Shown: positions 25,769-33,915, counted from the first letter of the stretch. The stretch is DNA of 39,677 nucleotides from Anaerolineales bacterium (GCA_004377365.1 SOHZ01000442.1:1-39677), one strand, 5' to 3'. Notes: a model not told the origin generated them from the letters alone. Program-made: numbers and translations.

Positions 25769-26043
25769 GACCTTCGGGGCAGGGTGAGGCTTGGACTAAA
25801 GAGCCAATTCCCGACCGGCGGTATGGTGATTTGGGTTGTTAGGTAGTTGGGTTGCTAGGTATCTACAAATTGTCTGCTTCCTAGCACTTGATCCCCAAGC
25901 TACTCAACAACCTGAGTCGCCGAGCCCGCGAGCGAAAGCTGATCCGGTGACAACAACGAACCTGTTAGCAAACCAGTTCGTCCAATTCTAGAGTTCGTTG
26001 TTTAAGGCCGGAGCCGACGGTATAGTCCGGATGGGAGAAGATC
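25769..26043 (+). ncRNA. FMN riboswitch (RFN element) with expanded arms
   Basis: Conserved RFN blocks are present in order: CTTCGGGGCAGGGTGAGG, AATTCCCGACCGGCGGTA, GAGCCCGCGAGCG, GATCCGGTGA, CGGAGCCGACGGTATAGTCC and GGATGGGAGAAG. P1 ends GACCTTC/GAAGATC pair with one mismatch. It binds FMN and turns off downstream genes. It is about 275 nt, versus about 140 typically. The extra length is a P3 extension forming a long hairpin (25834-25859 with 25880-25912) and a P5 extension closed by AACAACGAAC/GTTCGTTGTT (25952-25961 with 25993-26002). The P2 loop is also enlarged. A terminator follows, so control is probably by transcription termination. Confidence 0.93.
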
Positions 26044-26101
26044 TACAAGTATGGTAGAGAGAGTTTTCCTCAAGCCGTGTTTGAGATGCGTGCAAATGCG
26101 C

Positions 26102-26132
26102 CCCGGAGGCTAAAAGGTCTTCGGGTTTTTTT
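26102..26132 (+). terminator. Riboswitch expression-platform terminator
   Basis: CCCGGAGGC pairs with GTCTTCGGG (G-U wobble allowed), followed by seven T at 26126-26132. It lies 58 bases after the aptamer and 27 bases before the first ORF start. Confidence 0.85.
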
Positions 26133-26159
26133 ATTGCTGGTAAAGGCAAAGATATTTAC

Positions 26160-27011
26160 TTGAATGACACGAGCACAGTTCCTGGAAGAAAAGCTACCCC
26201 TGACTCGACACACAGCCGGGTGATAATACCAAACTTGCTCAGGAAGATCCTGGCCATAGCCAAAAGACGGATCGAGTATCTCCTGATCCCCCTGGCCCTC
26301 CTTCTGTTCCTGACGCTGTGGAGCCTTATCGCACGACTGGGAGACTATCCGACTTTCATACTGCCCCCACCATTGCGGGTCTACGGGAAGTTTCTGACCG
26401 TCGTCGGCGACGGTACTCTGTGGCGTCACATCAAGATCACCCTGGTGGAGATATTCTGGGGATTGTCCCTGGGGTTAAGTCTAGCCATAAGCCTGGGCTA
26501 TCTGCTGGCCAAGTCAAGGCTTCTGGAACGCATTCTATCACCTTACATCGTGGCTTTCCAAGCCATACCCATCATTGCCCTGGCCCCTCTGCTGGTCATC
26601 TGGTTCGGTTACGGCACTCTCTCCAAGATCTTGACCTGCGCGCTGGTGGTCTTTTTCCCCGTCCTGATCAACACCATCGTCGGCATCCGTGCTGTGGAGG
26701 AGGACTTGGTTGACCTGATGCGCTCCTTGCAAGCCACCCGCTGGCAGATTTTCACCATGCTGGAGGTGCCCGCTGCCCTGCCGGTTCTCTTTGGTGGGCT
26801 CAGGATAGGGGTCACTCTGTCTGTCATCGGAGCCGTGGTGGGCGAGTTCGTCGGCGCCGACCGGGGCCTGGGCTTTCTGGTCAATCTCTCCGGGGGGCTC
26901 TTCGACACACCGCTGACCTTTGTGGCCCTCTTCGTCCTGGGAAGCATCGCTACCGGCCTTTATCTGGCCGTAGCGGCTTTGGAGGGCTTCCTGTTATCAT
27001 GGAAAGGGTAA
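26160..27011 (+). CDS. ribX: ABC transporter permease, RibX-type riboflavin importer
   Basis: Inner-membrane permease of 283 residues in the SsuC/ThiX-like branch. It has about six membrane helices. The EAA loop contains VDLMRSLQATRWQIFTMLEVPAA (about 180-202), followed by LFGGLRIGVTLSVIGAVVGE and a GLGFLV block. The FMN riboswitch just upstream makes riboflavin (or an FMN precursor) the likely substrate, as in the RibXY systems predicted from comparative genomics in Chloroflexi. The first codon is uncertain: TTG 26160 opens the frame but has only a weak AAAGG upstream, and GTG 26220 is an alternative. ribY follows after a 91 bp gap with a hairpin-prone GGGCTGAAGGGCTTGAGGG stretch. Confidence 0.88.
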   Translation: MNDTSTVPGRKATPDSTHSRVIIPNLLRKILAIAKRRIEYLLIPLALLLFLTLWSLIARLGDYPTFILPPPLRVYGKFLTVVGDGTLWRHIKITLVEIFWGLSLGLSLAISLGYLLAKSRLLERILSPYIVAFQAIPIIALAPLLVIWFGYGTLSKILTCALVVFFPVLINTIVGIRAVEEDLVDLMRSLQATRWQIFTMLEVPAALPVLFGGLRIGVTLSVIGAVVGEFVGADRGLGFLVNLSGGLFDTPLTFVALFVLGSIATGLYLAVAALEGFLLSWKG

Positions 27012-27102
27012 GAGGAGGGCTGAAGGGCTTGAGGGGGCTAAGGGGATCCCTCCAGCCCTTCAGAGCCCTTCGATAGAACATACTACTTCAAGGAGGAAAA
27101 CA

Positions 27103-28092
27103 ATGAAGAAATTGCTACCCTTGTTAGCCGTCATCGCCTTGCTGACGCTTGGTGGTTGCGCCACCCCGCCAACGGACACACCTACTGTACCAACCGTCAC
27201 CCCAATTACTGTGGCTATGGGTTTCATCCCCAATGTCCAGTTTGCCCCTTTCTACATGGCAGTGGAGAAAGGTTACTTCACCGACGAGAACCTGGAGATC
27301 AATTTCGATTACGGTTGGGAAACGGACCTCCTCAAGCTCGTCGGCACTGGCGAGTTGCGATTCGCAGTGGCCAGTGGGGATCAGGTCATCCTGGCCCGTT
27401 CTCAGGGTTTGCCCGTGGTCTATGTCATGAACTGGTATCGAAAGTTCCCCGTCTGCATCGTATCCTTTAAGGAGAAAGGCTTACAGAGGCCCCACGACCT
27501 CATCGGCAAGACGGTTGGTACCCCGGCTATGTACGGAGCCAGTTACATCGGCTGGCGAGCCCTGCTCCACATCGAGGGCATTGACGAAGACCAAGTGAAC
27601 CTACAAAACATCGGCTACACCCAAGTGGCCAGCCTCACTGAAGGACAGGTTGATGCGGCTGTATGCTATATCATGAATGAGCCCGTGCAATTGAAGCAAT
27701 CCGGCCAGGAAGTCAACGTCATCGCCATTGAGGACTATGTCAACTTGGTCTCCAACGGTCTTATCACCAACGAGCAGACTATCGCCGAGGAACCGGCTCT
27801 GGTGCAAAGTCTGGTGCGAGCCGTCCTGCGTGGTCTACGCTACACCATAGACCATCCCGATGAAGCCTTCGAGATCTGCCTGAAACACGTGCCCGAAGCC
27901 GGGGGGGAAAACGCTCCCCAACAGATGGCCGTCCTCCATGAGTCCATCAAACTTTGGCGCGCCGATGACCTTGGCCGCTCCGATCCGGCGGCATGGGAAG
28001 CCTCTCAACGCTTTATGATCGAATTGGGATTCGCAGACACAGAGACGGACATCGAGCAGATGCTCACCAACCAGTTCATCGTCGAACCGTAA
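27103..28092 (+). CDS. ribY: NMT1/THI5-like substrate-binding lipoprotein, RibY-type
   Basis: Solute-binding lipoprotein of 329 residues with lipobox TLGGC (Cys 19) and a Thr/Pro-rich tether. The mature domain begins ITVAMGFIPNVQFAPFYMAV, the standard NMT1/THI5 opening, with EKGYFTDENLEINFDYGWE and later GKTVGTPAMYGASYIGWRAL. This fold also binds thiamine precursors and sulfonates. The FMN riboswitch is the basis for choosing riboflavin. Start ATG 27103 has GGAGG eight bases upstream. Confidence 0.88.
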   Translation: MKKLLPLLAVIALLTLGGCATPPTDTPTVPTVTPITVAMGFIPNVQFAPFYMAVEKGYFTDENLEINFDYGWETDLLKLVGTGELRFAVASGDQVILARSQGLPVVYVMNWYRKFPVCIVSFKEKGLQRPHDLIGKTVGTPAMYGASYIGWRALLHIEGIDEDQVNLQNIGYTQVASLTEGQVDAAVCYIMNEPVQLKQSGQEVNVIAIEDYVNLVSNGLITNEQTIAEEPALVQSLVRAVLRGLRYTIDHPDEAFEICLKHVPEAGGENAPQQMAVLHESIKLWRADDLGRSDPAAWEASQRFMIELGFADTETDIEQMLTNQFIVEP

Positions 28093-28128
28093 AAAGTGGT
28101 AGGGGGAGGGAGGCACGGTTCGGGGCAA

Positions 28129-28896
28129 ATGGAACCCGTTCTAATGGCCGAAAGTATAAGCAAAATCTATCGCACCACCCAGGGAAGAGTTCTGGCTCTG
28201 GAGTCCATCTCCTTTCAAGTTGGCGTGGGAGAGTTCCTTTGCATTGTCGGGCCCTCGGGCTGCGGTAAGACCACTCTGCTGCGTATTTTAGGCGGCCTGC
28301 TGGCTCCGACGCGTGGGACAGTCTATTTCCATGGAGAGCCTCTGGACTCCCCTCGCCGTCAGATCGGCTTCGTCTTCCAAAAGGCCAACTTGATGCCCTG
28401 GCGCACTGTCCTGAAGAACATCACCCTGCCCCTGGAAGTTCAAGGCCTGAGCCGGGCCGAAGCTCATGCGCTGGCCCAGGAACTGTTGGAACTGGTTGGC
28501 CTGGGTTGGTTCGAGAAAGTCTACCCCCGCGAGCTTTCTATTGGGATGCAACAACGGGTAGCCATCGCCCGGGCCCTGATCCACGACCCGGCCATCCTGT
28601 TCCTAGATGAGCCTTTTGCCTCCCTCGATGCCCTCACCCGAGAGCGCATGAACCTGGAATTGCTACGGATTTGGGAAGCCAGACGAAAGACGGTGGTCAT
28701 GGTGACCCATAGCATTCAGGAGGCCGTTTTCCTAGCCGACCGGGTATTGGTGATGAGCCCACGACCAGGGAGGATCGAAACATCTGTGTCCGTCTCTTTG
28801 CCACGCCCCCGTCAATTGGCCATGCTCTACAGCCAGGAGTTTAGCTTGCTCTCCCAACAGATACGGCTGGCCATCCACCACTGTTGCGTGCCCTGA
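28129..28896 (+). CDS. ABC transporter ATP-binding protein of the riboflavin importer
   Basis: ABC ATPase of about 255 residues of the SsuB/TauB/ThiZ type. Walker A is GPSGCGKTT, the Q-loop FVFQKANLMPWRT, the signature ELSIGMQQRVAIARAL (LSxGM instead of LSGGQ), Walker B ILFLDEPFASLD and the switch His in VMVTHSIQEAVF. It is the third gene of the FMN-controlled operon. Start ATG 28129 is chosen; a GTG at 28096 and ATG 28144 are alternatives. The final codon(s) and TGA stop lie in a family A repeat (28891-28910), so the C-terminus may have been reset by the repeat. Confidence 0.87.
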   Translation: MEPVLMAESISKIYRTTQGRVLALESISFQVGVGEFLCIVGPSGCGKTTLLRILGGLLAPTRGTVYFHGEPLDSPRRQIGFVFQKANLMPWRTVLKNITLPLEVQGLSRAEAHALAQELLELVGLGWFEKVYPRELSIGMQQRVAIARALIHDPAILFLDEPFASLDALTRERMNLELLRIWEARRKTVVMVTHSIQEAVFLADRVLVMSPRPGRIETSVSVSLPRPRQLAMLYSQEFSLLSQQIRLAIHHCCVP

Positions 28897-28910
28897 GCAT
28901 GTCGAAGGGC
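28891..28910. repeat. Short family A repeat at the end of the ATPase gene
   Basis: CCCTGAGCATGTCGAAGGGC matches the core CCTGAGC..GTCGAAGGG seen elsewhere in the window. Its TGA at 28894-28896 is the stop codon of the ATPase gene. Confidence 0.7.
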
Positions 28911-28979
28911 GGTACAGGCGGTGAGGTCGCAGGAATTGTCCCCTGACACCGATTTGCAATGCACTCTCCTGAGGTGGAA

Positions 28980-29432
28980 ATGAGATTCATAGTTGACGGC
29001 ATGCTAGGACGTCTGGCCAAGTGGCTGCGCGTATTGGGATACGATACCGCTTACTTCCCCCACCTGGACGATGACCAACTGGTGCGTCTGGCCCGTGCCG
29101 AAGGACGTCTTTTGCTGACGCGGGATAGGGGCCTTGCGCAGCGGCGCGGGCTCCAATGCCTTCTCATCGAAAGCGATCATCTGGAGGAGCAACTGGGTCA
29201 AGTCCTCGCTGAACCGACGCTAACGGAAGAGCATCCCTTCTCGCGCTGCCCCGTTTGTAACACGCCTCTCCAAAAGGTAAAGAAGCCAGAGTTGGAAGGG
29301 CGTGTTCCTCCCCACATCTTTCGAACCCACAAAGACTTCAGCCTTTGCCCGAACTGCGACAAAATCTACTGGCCGGGGACTCACTGGGCCAGGATGCAAG
29401 AGAAGCTGGCTGGGTTTCGCCACCGGACATGA
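28980..29432 (+). CDS. Mut7-C RNase-domain protein with zinc ribbon
   Basis: A 150-residue protein of the Mut7-C (DUF82) family, a PIN-like RNase domain fused to a zinc ribbon. It starts MRFIVDGMLGRLAKWLRVLG, with the conserved acidic residue in VDGMLG, then LLTRDRGL as in other PIN-like proteins. The zinc ribbon has two Cys pairs, RCPVCNTPL and LCPNCDKIYW. The function in bacteria is not established; a role in RNA cleavage is inferred from the fold. ATG 28980 follows GAGGTGGAA. It is the first gene after the riboflavin operon and seems independent. Confidence 0.88.
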   Translation: MRFIVDGMLGRLAKWLRVLGYDTAYFPHLDDDQLVRLARAEGRLLLTRDRGLAQRRGLQCLLIESDHLEEQLGQVLAEPTLTEEHPFSRCPVCNTPLQKVKKPELEGRVPPHIFRTHKDFSLCPNCDKIYWPGTHWARMQEKLAGFRHRT

Positions 29433-29517
29433 CCAGCTATATCCTGACGATGCTCTCCTTATCTATTTGAAGCCTCCACAGGATGTCCTGTCCAATTATA
29501 CATAAGATTTCTGGCAT

Positions 29518-29546
29518 TTGAAATAAATTGACATTTGTGTTAAAAT
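29518..29546 (+). promoter_or_regulatory. Probable promoter of the HD-GYP/GGDEF operon
   Basis: TTGAAA (29518-29523), 17-base spacer, TAAAAT (29541-29546). A TTGACA at 29528-29533 overlaps but has no well-placed -10. Confidence 0.5.
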
Positions 29547-29578
29547 AGGAGTAACGAGAGGGGAAATGTAACATTCCA

Positions 29579-30982
29579 ATGAAGAGTCTGTCACATTCTT
29601 TGCGACTCTACGTCGGCACAGTCTCGCTGTTGGGTGGAGGTATAGTGCTGCTGGCCCTCAGCCATCTGCCGACGTATGATCTGGGGGGATATGCCTTTTT
29701 CGTCCTTCTCTCGATGTTAATTGAGGCAGCCGCCATCCGATGGCAATCCCCCAAGGGCCGTGTGGTCTCTGCTTCTTCGGCCCTTACCTATGCGGTGCTC
29801 ATCATCTATGGTCCATTGCCCGCCGGGTTAGTCAACGCTGTCAAAGGCCTTGTCGGTGCCCTTTATCCCGAAAGAAGATCTTGGCACCGCGCCATTTTCG
29901 ACGCAGCACTTTTGGCCATTTCGGGGACAGTGGCTGGCCTGAGCTATCTTCTGCTGTACGGCCTGCTGGGACAGAGTTCTCGCATCCTTGTGTTCCTGGC
30001 AGCCATTGGTGCTGGTTTAACTGACTATTTCATTACCGCCACCGGTACAGCTATTGCCGTCGCTCTGTACCGTAGCACCTCGGCCCTCAAGGCTTGGGTG
30101 GAGAACTTTGATCTGATACCTACCCCATACCTGTTGCTGGCTGTTTTGGGGATCATCATAGCCCTGGGCTATGGGGAATTTGGCTTGTTGGGTTTAGCTC
30201 TTTTCTTCTTTCCTATATTTTTGGCCCGTTATATCTTCAAGTCCTACATTGACAAGACTCACCGACAAGTGGAGTTGCTGCGGGCGGCCAATGCAGCCCT
30301 TGATATGGCCAACCAGGAACTCATTGAGACGTTAGCTGCGATCATAGACGCCCGGGATATCTTTACCTACGGGCACTCCATCCGGGTCACAGACTACGCC
30401 CTGGCCGTCGCCAAAGAGATGGGACTGCCAGAGGAGGAGCGCGAGATGATCCGCAAAGCAGGCTTGCTCCACGACATCGGTAAGGTGGGCATTAGCGAGA
30501 GGATACTAACCAAAAAAGGCATCCTTACTCAGGATGAACGGCATATCTTGGAACAGCACCCCGTCTTAGGTGAAGAAATCCTGGGACGGGTGAAGGACAT
30601 GATAGAGTTGGCTGAGATAGTAGGCAGCCACCATGAAAGATACAACGGCAAGGGGTACCCCTGTGGTCACAAGGGACAAGAGATACCTTTAGCCGGCCGA
30701 ATTCTTGGTGTAGCGGACGCCCTCGATGCTATGCTCTCGGATCGGCCATATCGGCCTGCCATGAGCCTTCTGCAAGCCCTGGTGGAAATCCAGAGAAATG
30801 CTGGGATGCAGTTCGATCCTTACGTGGTCGAGGCCCTGCTAAGAGTGGCTGAGAAGGCCGAGGCGGATTTCTTCAAGAACTCGACTCGGACCACTGAGGC
30901 CGCTTCCATCCAGCAAGCCGATGACCACCCTCAGACGACCTTCTTCAGACCGAAGAGCGTTAGCGTGGCCTCTCACAAGTGA
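29579..30982 (+). CDS. Membrane HD-GYP domain protein (c-di-GMP phosphodiesterase)
   Basis: A protein of 467 residues with about seven hydrophobic segments in the first 225, a short linker and an HD-GYP domain. HD-GYP enzymes hydrolyse cyclic di-GMP. The metal-binding HD is in LLHDIGKVGI (298-299 are His-Asp) and the GYP block is HHERYNGKGYPCG (351-363), both intact. LAGRILGVADALDAMLSDRPYR also fits. The N-terminal membrane part is an unrecognised sensor (MASE-like). ATG 29579 is the first start; spacing to GAGGGG is long. The diguanylate cyclase gene starts 45 bases later, so the pair probably sets local c-di-GMP level. Confidence 0.92.
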   Translation: MKSLSHSLRLYVGTVSLLGGGIVLLALSHLPTYDLGGYAFFVLLSMLIEAAAIRWQSPKGRVVSASSALTYAVLIIYGPLPAGLVNAVKGLVGALYPERRSWHRAIFDAALLAISGTVAGLSYLLLYGLLGQSSRILVFLAAIGAGLTDYFITATGTAIAVALYRSTSALKAWVENFDLIPTPYLLLAVLGIIIALGYGEFGLLGLALFFFPIFLARYIFKSYIDKTHRQVELLRAANAALDMANQELIETLAAIIDARDIFTYGHSIRVTDYALAVAKEMGLPEEEREMIRKAGLLHDIGKVGISERILTKKGILTQDERHILEQHPVLGEEILGRVKDMIELAEIVGSHHERYNGKGYPCGHKGQEIPLAGRILGVADALDAMLSDRPYRPAMSLLQALVEIQRNAGMQFDPYVVEALLRVAEKAEADFFKNSTRTTEAASIQQADDHPQTTFFRPKSVSVASHK

Positions 30983-31027
30983 AAGTCTTGTCTATGAAGA
31001 AATGAGCAAACTTTTTGGAAAAGAGCC

Positions 31028-32614
31028 ATGAAACTCATTTCGTATAAGGGCATCAGTGAAATAGAAAAGGATATCTTCCTGCTGCGCTGGGTCGCCATCA
31101 TCGGGGGCACCCTTCTCATCCCCATAGCGGATAAGGTGCAGATGAATTCTGACCTCGCTTGGGCTGTGATCCTCGTCGGTGTCCTGTACAACGTCCTGGT
31201 GGGCTACATTCTCTTCCGTCGGAGCTACGGTGTCCACGTAAGTTACGCTACTTCCGTTATTGATGCCCTCCTCCTTTCAATGTATATTTCCACCTATGGA
31301 AACCTGATGAGCGAATATGCTCCCATCTATCTGTTTTCCCTTCTCACCGTGGCCATGCGATTCGGATTTCTCGAGACTGTCTTTATTGGTCTGGTGGATT
31401 GCCTTCTATACGGTGCGGTTCTCCTGATAAGCGGCCAGTCTTTCAGCCTCGCCTCTCAGTTCCTCGCCCCCTGTGCTTTGGTACTGCTGGCCGCTATCCT
31501 ACTTGGCTATTTCACTCATCAGGTCAGGCGATGGCAATCGGAAAAGGAACTTGAAGAGAAACGCCTGGAGCGAAAAGTCAGTGACTTATCCATTCTCCAG
31601 GAAGTCAGCAACGCCGTCCACAACCTCAAGTCAGGCGATGTGTTGTGTAACATCGTTGATGTGTCCACCAGGGTGTTGGGCTTCAACCGCGCCGCTCTTT
31701 TTCTAGCCAAGCCGGAAAGCCAAGAAATGGAAGAGAGTTTCTTCAACATTCGGAGCTCCCGCCCCCTCCATGGTTCTCTTGAGACCTCACTACCTCCATT
31801 CCAACTTGCTGAAGAGATGTTCGCCACTGCTTTGAAGAGAACAAGACCCTTCACCGTGACGGCTCCTCAAGAACCTCAAAAACAGGGAGAGGGCTCGCCT
31901 CTGGAGACACGGGAGCAACACCACTGGATTATCGTTCCCTTGCAGGGAAATGAGGAACCTATTGGGGTATTGGTTGTTGACTATGAGCACAATGAACCTA
32001 TTGAGGAAAGCGATCTGGAAATGCTTAGCGGTCTGGCCAGCTCGGCTGTCTTAGCCATTGAGAATAGCCGACTGCATGCCAGGGTGCAGAGGATAGCCAA
32101 CCTCGACAGCCTAACCAATATCTTCAACCACCGCTACTTTCAGGAGAGCCTGCGTCAGAAGTTAAGCTCGGCCAAAGAGCTGGACCAAAGCGTCTCCCTG
32201 TTGATGATAGATGTTGACAAGTTTAAGAGTTTCAACGATACCTATGGACACCGGCAAGGCGACCTGGGCCTCAAAAGTGTAGCCCAGGCGCTAGAGGCAA
32301 GTGTGCGCCAGTGGGATGGGCTTGCAGCACGCTATGGTGGCGATGAATTTGTCGTAATTTTGCCAAAGGCAGATAGCGAAATGGCAGCCCAAGTCGGGCT
32401 AGAGATTAGGAGGTGGGTAGCAAGCCACACTGAGGCAGAGTTGAGCAAACATCGTCTGCCAGGACTGACTGTCAGTATAGGAATAGCCACTTTTCCTATA
32501 CATGCTGCTGAGGCTATAACTCTAATAGATACTGCTGATCAAGCGTACTATGCCGCAAAGCGTAAAGGTAAAAATCAAATGAGTATATTTGAGCCCGTGC
32601 CCTTGAAGAACTAA
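31028..32614 (+). CDS. Membrane GAF-GGDEF diguanylate cyclase
   Basis: A protein of 528 residues: about six membrane helices (first 170 residues), a coiled-coil linker (EKELEEKRLERKVSDLSIL), a GAF-like sensor domain (about 190-350) and a GGDEF domain. GGDEF enzymes make cyclic di-GMP from GTP. The active-site RYGGDEF has GGDEF at 437-441 and is intact; DSLTNIFNHRYF and MIDVDKFKSFNDTYGH (substrate and metal) are also present. A possible product-inhibition RxxD (RQWD) lies one residue further from GGDEF than usual. It is co-directional with the HD-GYP gene and 47 bases before rsfS. Confidence 0.93.
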   Translation: MKLISYKGISEIEKDIFLLRWVAIIGGTLLIPIADKVQMNSDLAWAVILVGVLYNVLVGYILFRRSYGVHVSYATSVIDALLLSMYISTYGNLMSEYAPIYLFSLLTVAMRFGFLETVFIGLVDCLLYGAVLLISGQSFSLASQFLAPCALVLLAAILLGYFTHQVRRWQSEKELEEKRLERKVSDLSILQEVSNAVHNLKSGDVLCNIVDVSTRVLGFNRAALFLAKPESQEMEESFFNIRSSRPLHGSLETSLPPFQLAEEMFATALKRTRPFTVTAPQEPQKQGEGSPLETREQHHWIIVPLQGNEEPIGVLVVDYEHNEPIEESDLEMLSGLASSAVLAIENSRLHARVQRIANLDSLTNIFNHRYFQESLRQKLSSAKELDQSVSLLMIDVDKFKSFNDTYGHRQGDLGLKSVAQALEASVRQWDGLAARYGGDEFVVILPKADSEMAAQVGLEIRRWVASHTEAELSKHRLPGLTVSIGIATFPIHAAEAITLIDTADQAYYAAKRKGKNQMSIFEPVPLKN

Positions 32615-32661
32615 GATGCTGAGGTGTAAACGCATCTCGGGCTCCAAAAGGGGGTAGATTT

Positions 32662-33030
32662 CTGAGCGTAGGAACAGAAGAGCCAGATTCTTCTGAGCTG
32701 GCCAGAGGAATAGTTGAACTCATCGCCGACAAGAAGGGCTCCGACATTGTCTTGTTGGACATCCGCCGGGTTTCCCTGCTGGCCGACTATTTCGTCATCT
32801 GCAGCGGAGCCAGCGAACGGCAGGTTAAAGCTATCGCGAACGATATCCTGGAAAAAGTGAAAAAGGAAGCAGGGATTGTTCCCTTGAACGTTGAGGGGGT
32901 GCCCTCTTCGGGATGGATGCTGGTTGACTATGGCAGTGTGATCGTCCACATCTTCGCCCCCAGCCTGCGAGAGTACTACAGCCTGGAAAAGCTCTGGAGC
33001 GAGGCGACGATGGTGGTCAGGGTGCAGTGA
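32662..33030 (+). CDS. rsfS: Ribosome silencing factor RsfS, apparent CTG start
   Basis: RsfS binds L14 on the large subunit and blocks subunit joining during nutrient limitation. The family N-terminus SSELARGIVELIADKKGSDI and then VLLDIRR, LLADYFVICSGASERQVKAI and the closing EYYSLEKLW are all in one frame. That frame has no ATG, GTG or TTG between its upstream stop at 32620 and a TTG at 32749-32752, which lies inside the conserved core. CTG 32662 sits 7 bases after AGGGGG (32649-32654) and would give 122 residues, a normal length. So either a rare CTG start is used or the start codon is misread in the sequence. Confidence 0.85.
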   Translation: MSVGTEEPDSSELARGIVELIADKKGSDIVLLDIRRVSLLADYFVICSGASERQVKAIANDILEKVKKEAGIVPLNVEGVPSSGWMLVDYGSVIVHIFAPSLREYYSLEKLWSEATMVVRVQ

Positions 33031-33090
33031 ACGTTTCCTCAACCGCCCCTTAATCGTCGTCTTGATGAGGCGAGATAGCGCGCAAATGAA

Positions 33091-33135
33091 AAGGGAGTCT
33101 GATGGTTGCCTTCGGCAGGCTGACCAGACTCCCTT
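33091..33135. terminator. Bidirectional terminator between rsfS and the sirtuin gene
   Basis: AAGGGAGTCTG (33091-33101) pairs with CAGACTCCCTT (33125-33135) with an inner TGCC-TTC-GGCA hairpin. A TTTT run follows on each strand. Confidence 0.8.
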
Positions 33136-33168
33136 ACGTTTTCCCCCATACGGAAAACAATGTCGCAG

Positions 33169-33915
33169 TCACTCGTGAGCCCTGCGCCGTTCGGCTGAGC
33201 GCTCACGACGAAGCCACTTGACCCACAGCTTGGGCACCTCGACCGCAGCCGGTCCCAGGATCACCTCATCGGCGTAGGTGGAAATGGGTGTGCGCTGCAA
33301 GTTGATCTCTATTACATAGGCTCCCCCCTGTTTGGCCCAGAGGGGCACCGAGGCCGCCGGGTGTATCACACCCGAAGTGCCGATGACCAGCATCAGATCA
33401 CAGCTCATGGCCGCCTCCTGGGCGGCATCTATGGCCCTTGCCGGCAGTGATTCGCCGAACCAGACCACGTTGGGGCGCAGGAGCGCCCCACACTGGCACC
33501 GGGGCGGCACCTCTGGTAGGGGAACGTCCCGGTACTCGCGAACTGTCCCTTCGGCCACGCAACGTACATCCCAGAGATTGCCGTGAAATTCGACCACCTT
33601 CTGGCTGCCAGCTCGCCGATGTAAACCGTCCACATTCTGGGTAATGAGGATAAAGTCAGGCAACGCTTTCTCCATCTCCGCCAGGGTCAGGTGGGCCTGG
33701 TTGGGTTGGCAGTTGGCAATCAACTCCCTCCGCCAATCGTACCATTCCCAGACCAACGTAGGATTGCGGCGGAAGGCCCTGGGGGTAGCCAGGTCTTCGG
33801 CCCGATATTGGCGCCACAGCCCATCCTCGCCGCGAAAGGTAGGCACGCCGCTCTCGGCGGAAATGCCCGCCCCCGTCAACACGGCCACGCTTCTGACATT
33901 TTGGAAGTCTATCAT
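33169..33915 (-). CDS. NAD-dependent protein deacylase, class III (CobB/SIRT5-like) sirtuin
   Basis: Sirtuin of 248 residues that removes acyl groups from lysines using NAD+. Motifs: NAD-binding VLTGAGISAESGVPTFRG, LITQNVDGLH, catalytic His in VVEFHGNLW, and VIGTSGVIHPAASVPL. WEWYDWRREL carries Tyr59 and Arg62 in the Y-x-x-R arrangement that gives CobB and SIRT5 preference for succinyl and malonyl groups. The zinc region is reduced (VRCVAEG and PRCQCG), also like E. coli CobB. The frame is open to 34083 through a repeat, but ATG 33915 follows AAAGGAGAGAGGT. Confidence 0.9.
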   Translation of the reverse strand: MIDFQNVRSVAVLTGAGISAESGVPTFRGEDGLWRQYRAEDLATPRAFRRNPTLVWEWYDWRRELIANCQPNQAHLTLAEMEKALPDFILITQNVDGLHRRAGSQKVVEFHGNLWDVRCVAEGTVREYRDVPLPEVPPRCQCGALLRPNVVWFGESLPARAIDAAQEAAMSCDLMLVIGTSGVIHPAASVPLWAKQGGAYVIEINLQRTPISTYADEVILGPAAVEVPKLWVKWLRRERSAERRRAHE

